Both the position numbers and the translations under genes were made by a program. Shown here in pieces: positions 58,182-64,000 of a stretch of DNA of 64,000 bases (position 1 is its first letter; the number at the start of each line of letters is the position of its first letter). Origin of the DNA: Gnomoniopsis sp. IMI 355080 (Eukaryota; Ascomycota; Sordariomycetes; Diaporthales; Gnomoniaceae); contig JAPEVC010000174.1 in NCBI GenBank assembly GCA_027946555.1, forward strand, positions 1 to 64,000. Reading direction: 5' to 3'. Under the pieces are notes generated by a model. That model had not been told where the DNA came from, did not search any database, and saw nothing but the letters and a program-made list of their open reading frames with translations.

Positions 58182-59622
58182 TTACAGGTCCTTTGACCTC
58201 ATCTTCCTGAGCCGGGTTGCGCCCTCGAACGTGAAGCGATCGACTGCCGCCGCCACGGTCAGCGTGCCACCCAGAACGGCACAGAGACCGGTCAGGAAAC
58301 CTGCAAAGGACTTTGCTGGCTCCTCTCGGTTGATAACCTTCATGGGAGAGATATCCTGAATGATTTGTTAGCTGCAGGTCGATCTTCAACGGTCGTAATT
58401 ACTTACGTATGAGAAAAATACGCCCGGAATACCGCCCTTAGAGTGCAGTCGCTCAGCATGACCTTCCGCTGAATCGTCACCACCAGAAAGGCTTCGCTTG
58501 TGGCTTGTCACGGAGTACTGATGCGTTTCGATGCTTCCGTCCTCGCCTTGACCAAATGTACCAAGGGCGGCGTTGTGATCGGCCACCATATCACGGTACT
58601 TTTTCTCCCAGCCCAAGGGTAGGTAAGAAGTGGGTACGATCTTGACAAAGTACATGAAGTTATAGTTCGGGTCGTCCGTTTCCTGCTTCACGCCGTCCAG
58701 AGGATTCATGTGGCTACTGCTCCAGGGTAATGACTTAGTTGACAGCTTCTTGCCAATCTCCTCGGGGAGCTGGGGTCCGAAGCGCAGGTGGTGGACGATA
58801 TGTGTGAAAGAGTGTCCTCCTTGCACCGGGGTGTTCCAGTAGTTATTGAGGTCGTGTACGTGCATGTTGCCATTGCTGAAACTCCTGCCGGGCGCCACAT
58901 GGAAGTTTCCAACCACCTTGTTCACGCGCAAGCTTCCCTCAATCCGGCAACCCTCCTGGCGCTGCTCGTCCAGACGCTCGGCGTAGTGCTCGCGGATGCA
59001 CTGCTCGACGCCCTCGCCGCGACCAAACGCCCACGACTTCTGTGCATAGGCCTCGCGCACCTCGTCGCATGTGTTGCAGCAGCCGGGCTTCATGGCATTT
59101 GGAGGGGGCTCGGCGCTATAGCATTCACCACAGTAGCTTGGGTCCAGGTGCTTGGCCGATTCGTCCTCATCATGAAGAGACAGGGCTTTAACATCAATGA
59201 CGCCGCCGCCCTCGGAAGCGGGCTGGAGGCGCACCTTGCTCACTCCATGCTGTACGCCGTGCTGCTGCTCGCCAGATACGTCCATTACGTCGAGGGTCAG
59301 AAGCTCGCAAGGGATCTTGGGAAAGGTAATGTTGAGGTGGATTTCCATGCGCTCGCCTAGGCGCAAAGTCGTAGTCAGCCTTCTGAACCTCTCCAATTAG
59401 AAGGGGAACCATGGCTAGTGATGACTTACCTCTTCCCTTATCGACAATGAGCTCGGGATGTATCACCGTGCGCCTATAGTCTGCCCACTCGCCCCACGCC
59501 AAGTAGAGGACGACGATCAGCGACACAATGGTGATGATTCCACCAGAACTGGTCCTGATCCGCGCATCTTCGACGGTCTTTGTAAAGGCGTCGAGCCTTG
59601 TGAATCGAGACTTGGCTGGCAT
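58182..59622 (-). CDS. ERV46: COPII cargo receptor Erv46 (ERGIC3 family)
   Basis: ER-Golgi membrane protein that works with Erv41 in retrieving or sorting secretory proteins. Three exons on the minus strand: 59622..59430, 59356..58407 and 58355..58182, with introns of 73 and 51 bp (GTAAGT donors), giving 438 aa. The N-terminus starts with the family block RFTRLDAFTKTVEDARIRTSSGG, followed by membrane segment 1 (about 28-45). The lumenal domain has paired cysteines (YCGECYSA, CCNTCDEV, EGCRIEG) and the conserved FSNGNMHVHDLNNY and GHSFTHIVHHLRFGP. The last exon supplies DISPMKV and membrane segment 2 (FAGFLTGLCAVLGGTLTVAAAVD), with a short basic cytosolic tail. Complete and of normal length. 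Confidence 0.95.
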
Positions 59623-60060
59623 ATTAGATAGGCTTGTTGTGGGTTTGGCGGAAAGAGAACGGGTAGCAACAGTATCAGAGGCTTGGGGCTCCTTGACGCA
59701 GGATCCAACAACAGCTTAAAGCCGGTTGCGCCTCGAGGTTCGATGGGAAAGGAATGGCAATTGAGCACAAACTCAAAGACGACAATGGCGATTGATGTTG
59801 ACCATTAGAGTAAAGCAACCAACGTCAGCCAGCGAGTTGACGTCGGATTGGTCGATGTAGACAGAAAAGGAAAAAGAAGCAGATGAAGTTAGTAAGGTAG
59901 GCGAGTAGCATTGGAGTGCTGGAATCATCATTCATGAGGCCACGAATCGATTTGCGCGGCAAGCCAGCCGGCCGGGAATAGCAAAGATCCCTGCAACTTT
60001 CAGGGTCCATCTGCGGCTGCTCTGGAAGTACATAGTAGCACATAATCCTCACTCCCAGTG

Positions 60061-60121
60061 TCCTAGGTAGTTCATTAATACCTACCTAGACGTTTTTCTA
60101 GGTACCTACCTAACGAGGTAG
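60061..60121. repeat. CCTAGGTAG / TACCTACC motif cluster
   Basis: About 60 bases with repeated CCTAGGTA, TACCTACCTAG and CTAGGTACCTACC elements, partly palindromic. Equivalent to the cluster at 40561; lies between two divergent genes. Confidence 0.7.
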
Positions 60122-60526
60122 TTTCGGTGTCTACCAGATTTTGTACGGTAGGCTTGTTGTGCCCTGTCTATTCTCACTCGCATGAGTAGGCATCATAAGC
60201 AAGATAAGTAGTGGTTACTGTCGAGTAGCAATATTTCGTCAACTGAAAAAGTGCCAAAACGCCTGGAAAGCCAAAGAATTTTGACAGCTATGTGCACTTT
60301 CTGATTGCTCGCTCCGACGAAGTAGGCGACTCAAGTGCCAATCACAGCACCTACGAATTGCTCCAGGATCTTAATGCTCAATGGCGATAGCTTCCGCCAT
60401 CAGTCCACGTGCGCCACGCCCATGTCTCTATCTGATGCACCTCCCGCTTACTTTGATGTATCCATTTTGACGAGGTGACTCATCGAATGGTGCTCAAAAG
60501 CTTCAAGACCATACATCATTTCACCG

Positions 60527-60533
60527 TATATAA
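60527..60533 (+). promoter_or_regulatory. TATA box, GNAT gene
   Basis: TATATAA about 100 bases before the ATG at 60630, with a CCAAT sequence about 190 bases further upstream. Spacing fits a fungal core promoter. Confidence 0.5.
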
Positions 60534-60629
60534 GACGCTGTCACAGTTTCAGTATATGTTTAGGCACCTTCAGAAGCAATACTGAATAAGTAAATAACGT
60601 ACTTCACATCACGTTGCAGACCAGGCAAC

Positions 60630-61295
60630 ATGGCTTCCTCAACAGAGCAGGCCTCATCAGAATGCCTCTCCTCCACGCCCCTCCCCGCACCAATCCTCAC
60701 CCTGCAGAAAGTCATCATACGGCCCCTCCACCCTTCAGATGCACCTATGATGACCAAACATGCCAACGATCCAGACATCACCAAGGGCATGCGCAACACC
60801 TTTCCCAATCCCTACTCGCTTGAGCAAGCCGAATACTTTCTCAACAACATAGGCCTCAAGGAAACCCACCTTTCCACCTCCGGCCCTGATGCCAAGCCTA
60901 TCTTGAAGAACTACGCCCTGTGCAGACGCTCTGATGGCGCATACATGGGCGGCATCGGGTTGATGCCCAAAACGGACGTAGAAGCGCGAACATTTGAGAC
61001 AGGCTACTGGATTGGGAAGGAGTTCTGGGGTAACGGCTACGTGACAGAGGCTCTGCGAGCGTTTACGGCATGGGCTTTCCAGACGTTCCCCGAGCTGGTC
61101 AGAATCGAGGCCTCGGTGTTTGAGGGCAACGATGCGAGTGTGCGAGTGCTGAAGAGGGCTGGCTTCCAAGCGGAAGGGGTGCGGAGGAAGGCAATCTGGA
61201 AAAGAGGGCAGTTGTTAGACAAGTTGTACTTTTCTATGTTGAGGAAGGAATGTCAGGGCGTTCAAGAAAACGACGGCTCAGACGTGCGCTCTTGA
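60630..61295 (+). CDS. GNAT-family N-acetyltransferase (RimJ/RimL-like)
   Basis: Acetyl-CoA-dependent transferase of the RimJ/RimL subgroup; natural substrate unknown (N-terminal amines or small molecules in relatives). Single exon, 221 aa. The fold is readable in order: VIIRPLHPSDAPMMTKHAND (about residues 28-47), the first strand and helix; AYMGGIGLMP strand; ETGYWIGKEFWGNGYVTEALRAF with the acetyl-CoA-binding W-G-N-G-Y loop (about 118-140); and NDASVRVLKRAGFQAEGVRRKA near the C-terminus, which is diagnostic for this subgroup. No targeting sequence is obvious. TATA box and CCAAT upstream. Convergent with the TPC1-like gene. Confidence 0.9.
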   Translation: MASSTEQASSECLSSTPLPAPILTLQKVIIRPLHPSDAPMMTKHANDPDITKGMRNTFPNPYSLEQAEYFLNNIGLKETHLSTSGPDAKPILKNYALCRRSDGAYMGGIGLMPKTDVEARTFETGYWIGKEFWGNGYVTEALRAFTAWAFQTFPELVRIEASVFEGNDASVRVLKRAGFQAEGVRRKAIWKRGQLLDKLYFSMLRKECQGVQENDGSDVRS

Positions 61296-61657
61296 TCTTG
61301 AACAGTAAGTCGGCAGGTTTAGACGCGTGTGACTGGGCGGATAAGTGTGAAAACCATGGCTTCATGGTTTAATATGCTGGTGAAAGTGCATCATGGTAAG
61401 AATCGAGAATCATCGCTGGGCGGCAACTCAGTTATGGCTGCCAGAAGTATGTTATATACCAGAAGAGAAGGAGCAAGTAATAAAGCTCAAAGCTTCTTGC
61501 AACTGTTGATGGATGATTTTAGTTAAGCTTCCTGATACAGGTACTTGCCTCGTGCATTCACCCCCATGCGTATTAACGTTTTGATGTTGAGATTCAAACA
61601 CACACCCGACCCAAGGTATCTCATCTACTAGTCTTCCGAACGCCGCGCAATAATTCT
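61296..61657. other. Convergent intergenic gap
   Basis: 362 bases between the 3' ends of the GNAT gene (+) and the carrier gene (-). Nothing else recognised. Confidence 0.5.
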
Positions 61658-62759
61658 TCACAATGCCTTATCTTCTCTCGCTTTTTCGAGATTGACCAAC
61701 GCCTTCAACACACGCTCATAGGTCCAGATTGTTACCGCACTTGCCGGTGCCGCCTTGAACAAGCTGACCGTCAACCCTCTATATAGCCCCCTCATCCCCT
61801 CGGTCTTCCCAATCATCCGCAATGTCCCTATCGTGCCGAGCTTGCCATAGTCTGGGATATTCTTGTGCACATACCTACTCCTCGTTGGGCCTTGCACCTG
61901 GATCCTCTTGCGCACTGTGTCCAGCGGAAACACGCTTGTCTTGGCCAGGACACTTGCCCCTACTCCAGCGACCGCCTCGCCACCTCCAAAAGGGAGATCC
62001 AGATTGCCTAATGGTATCCGCAACACCTCGTACACAGAGAAAAACATGCCCATGAACGGCACGATCTGCCCCAGAGCAGGTGTCAAGCCCCGAAAGAACC
62101 CCTGCGTGCCCTCTTCGCGCTGAATTGTGACAATTGCCTTTCTTAACGACGCATAGACGCGATCCTCGCTCCCTTGCGCCGCAAATCGCGTCCGCAGCAG
62201 GTCCAGCGGATATGTGGCGGCAGTACCGGCCGCACCGGCCGCTGCCCCCGAGATGAATGATTCTGCGCCGCTTGGGAGCGGATGCTCGGGTCCTGTAAGG
62301 CGGCGCATGAGCTGGGTGGTTGATCGGTAGGTTGTGAACTGGATTGCTGAGTAGGATATGTACATCAGCTCCGCGGGGACATTGCCTTTCCATAGGCCTG
62401 TGAGACCTTCGGTAGCGAGGATCGCGCGGATGGTGGGAATCGTGCCTTTATAGATAGGCCCGCCGCGGGCGTGGGGGTGGGTGAGTGGGTCTGAGAGGGA
62501 GTGTGATTGTAACTGAAGGCGGATTTTAACAACATCGAGGGGTGCGATAATGAAGCTGATAAGGCAAGCATTTGTTAGAGATCGCGTCAGCTTGCAATAG
62601 CTCGAGAGTGTGCTTACCGAGAGATCATGCCGGCCGTAGCTCCAGCCGTGACGACCTGGAGTCGAGTGCCCTGGCATCGGTGTTAGAAGTAATGCGACTC
62701 AAATTCCAACCCCTATGGATCCTTACCTCATCTTTGAGCTGCTCAGCGGCGGGAGACAT
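61658..62759 (-). CDS. TPC1: Mitochondrial carrier, thiamine pyrophosphate type
   Basis: Inner-membrane solute carrier, most like the thiamine pyrophosphate transporter Tpc1. Three exons on the minus strand: 62759..62727 (11 codons), 62670..62618 and 62555..61658, with introns of 56 and 62 bp, giving 327 aa. The short exons encode MSPAAEQLKDE and GTRLQVVTAGATAGMIS, restoring the first transmembrane helix, which leads into the first carrier signature. All three Px[D/E]xx[K/R] signatures are present: PLDVVK, PLDLLR and PLDTVR, each at the end of an odd-numbered helix of the three repeats. GLWKGNVPAELMYISYSAIQF and the closing WTYERVLKAL match the TPC group. Family certain; substrate inferred from overall resemblance. 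Confidence 0.92.
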
Positions 62760-64000
62760 GCATTCAGGTAGTAAGGAGTCGAAGTGAGGATCCAGGTCCA
62801 GCACACAGGCCGAGGATGCAATATCAGAAACGACAGTTGGGAGACTGCAAAATTAGACCTGGCAAGATGCAAAGAAGCTTAGCCGAGATGTTGGATTTCT
62901 ATGCCATGATGGGCTAAAGAAACAGCTCAGGGTCAATCGGTATTCCTCTTCATGACAGGACGTTTACCGAGAATAGCTTATGAACACAAAAAAGGCTCTC
63001 TTAGTTTCGGGTACTCCGTTGGCGTTTCTCGAAATTCTTATCGCTTATCCCTCAATCTGACATCACTCTCATGGGTATTCCTTGTACCTCCGTAGATGGT
63101 CCGTGTTCCTGACCAGGTGCTTGCGAGCTCTCAGAACAGCTTTATTTAGCACGTGTCATTGTCAGTCCTGTCAAACAGCACCTGGCTTCGCGAGTCACTG
63201 GCGTTGCATCCAGGAGGCCACGATTTCGAGGTACAGGATACTTTGGCCGCGTCGGCAGATATTGTGATCCAGGAACAGACGACACTGAGGCCCGCAAGTT
63301 GCTGAAAACTACCTTTGCATCGAGAGGGGACCTTTCTATAAGACGCTTTCAGACTTATATTCACACGGTCTACGGCCTTGTTTCAATCAGGTAAATGGCT
63401 TGAGTCTCACTCGAAGCTCCGACCCCATAAGTCTGTTCCGGCGTAGTTTCTTCCGCCTCAGCAGTTTTTATCCAAGTCGAGAGCTGAGTAAAACCCTTTC
63501 ACTGAGGAACAAGGCTTGAGAGGGCAGATAGCGAGCGCTTTTGTAGCCCGAGGGATCGGTATTCCTACCTGGACAACACAGTGTCGTGAATTGTTGAACA
63601 AAGGACAGATGCGAACGCTCCTAATCATCTCTCGAAGAAAGATTGTGGACGGGTACACACCTCGAACGTGACACCGATCACGGAGGCACCTTTCGAGCTT
63701 CAACAAGTCAGTGTGCGTACATCTGCAGTGTTACACACCTGCTTCCCCAAACAGAGCCGGAGAACGCCAGTACCGCAAGATGATCTGCTAAATTCCCGAC
63801 GCAAAGATCGAGAATATTCTCTGGCTTCTATTCGGCTTCCATTACTGCCGGGGCCGCTTCTCGCTAACGGGGTCCGCCAACACCTGCCTGTCCCGGGCAA
63901 GTCTCAGGGTCGATAAGCCTCCGGGTTTGGCACAGCCTTGCAAACGCGGTCCATGGAATCCGTCAAACCGTAAACGGTCCGTTAGTTGGGAGTCTCGCTG
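62760..64000. other. Terminal intergenic sequence
   Basis: 1.24 kb upstream of the carrier gene to the window edge. Only short overlapping frames; no recognised gene. The next gene may begin outside the window. Confidence 0.5.

Larger units (their letters stand above)
59623..60629. other. Divergent promoter region, ERV46 / GNAT
   Basis: One kb between divergent genes. It holds the CCTAGGTA-type cluster at 60061-60121, a CCAAT box near 60336 and a TATA box at 60527. Confidence 0.5.

Noticed and set aside
58788..59360. 190-codon plus-strand ORF opposite ERV46
   Set aside because: Antisense shadow of the conserved Erv46 lumenal domain.

Overview
The window is nuclear DNA from a filamentous ascomycete (Pezizomycotina, most likely a Sordariomycete). 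The coding sequences are broken by short spliceosomal introns, mostly 50-85 bp, with GTRAGT-type donors. The protein families are eukaryotic and fungal: cyclin B, casein kinase 2 beta, Erb1, Zn2Cys6 regulator, DGAT2, Erv29, Erv46 and Tpc1. The genes are monocistronic and separated by intergenic stretches of 0.4-7 kb. All assignments come from reading translated sequence and splice signals by eye; no search was run, and the species was not identified.

Left part (1-15.6 kb): two small unrecognised proteins; a B-type mitotic cyclin with a 9-nt first coding exon (-); mitochondrial ribosomal protein uL2m (+, three exons); a PAP2 lipid phosphate phosphatase (+, three exons); and the beta regulatory subunit of casein kinase 2 (-), whose real start lies in a 20-codon first exon. 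From 15.6 to 22.7 kb there is no gene I can support. That stretch holds a 29-bp tandem repeat, a CA microsatellite and copies of a CCTAGGTA-type palindrome that recurs in intergenic DNA across the window.

Middle part (22.7-40.2 kb): a 244-aa unknown protein, a secreted SGNH/GDSL hydrolase, the ribosome-biogenesis factor Erb1 (-), a Zn2Cys6 transcription factor, the ER cargo receptor Erv29/SURF4 (-, four exons, C-terminal KKVY), a small secreted protein (-), a ubiquitin C-terminal hydrolase of the C12 family, and a GT17-type glycosyltransferase (-) that appears cut short by in-frame stops, with C-terminal coding remnants beyond them.

Right part (41-64 kb): a doubtful hypothetical ORF, low-specificity threonine aldolase with a possible mitochondrial presequence, a secreted GH37 trehalase, a DGAT2-type diacylglycerol acyltransferase (-) whose start is overlapped by a 174-codon ORF on the same strand, a Sel1-repeat Nif1/Dsf2-like protein (-), the COPII cargo receptor Erv46/ERGIC3 (-), a GNAT acetyltransferase, and a mitochondrial thiamine-pyrophosphate-type carrier (-).

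This is mostly a housekeeping segment: cell cycle, translation, ribosome assembly, ER-Golgi sorting and lipid metabolism. There is no secondary-metabolite cluster, intact transposon, rRNA, recognisable tRNA or CRISPR array. I found no clearly new multi-gene system. The points most worth a second look are the broken GT17 gene, the ORF overlapping the DGAT2 start, the Glu in place of the usual catalytic Asp in the UCH protein, the short first exons that hide true starts, and the dispersed intergenic palindrome.
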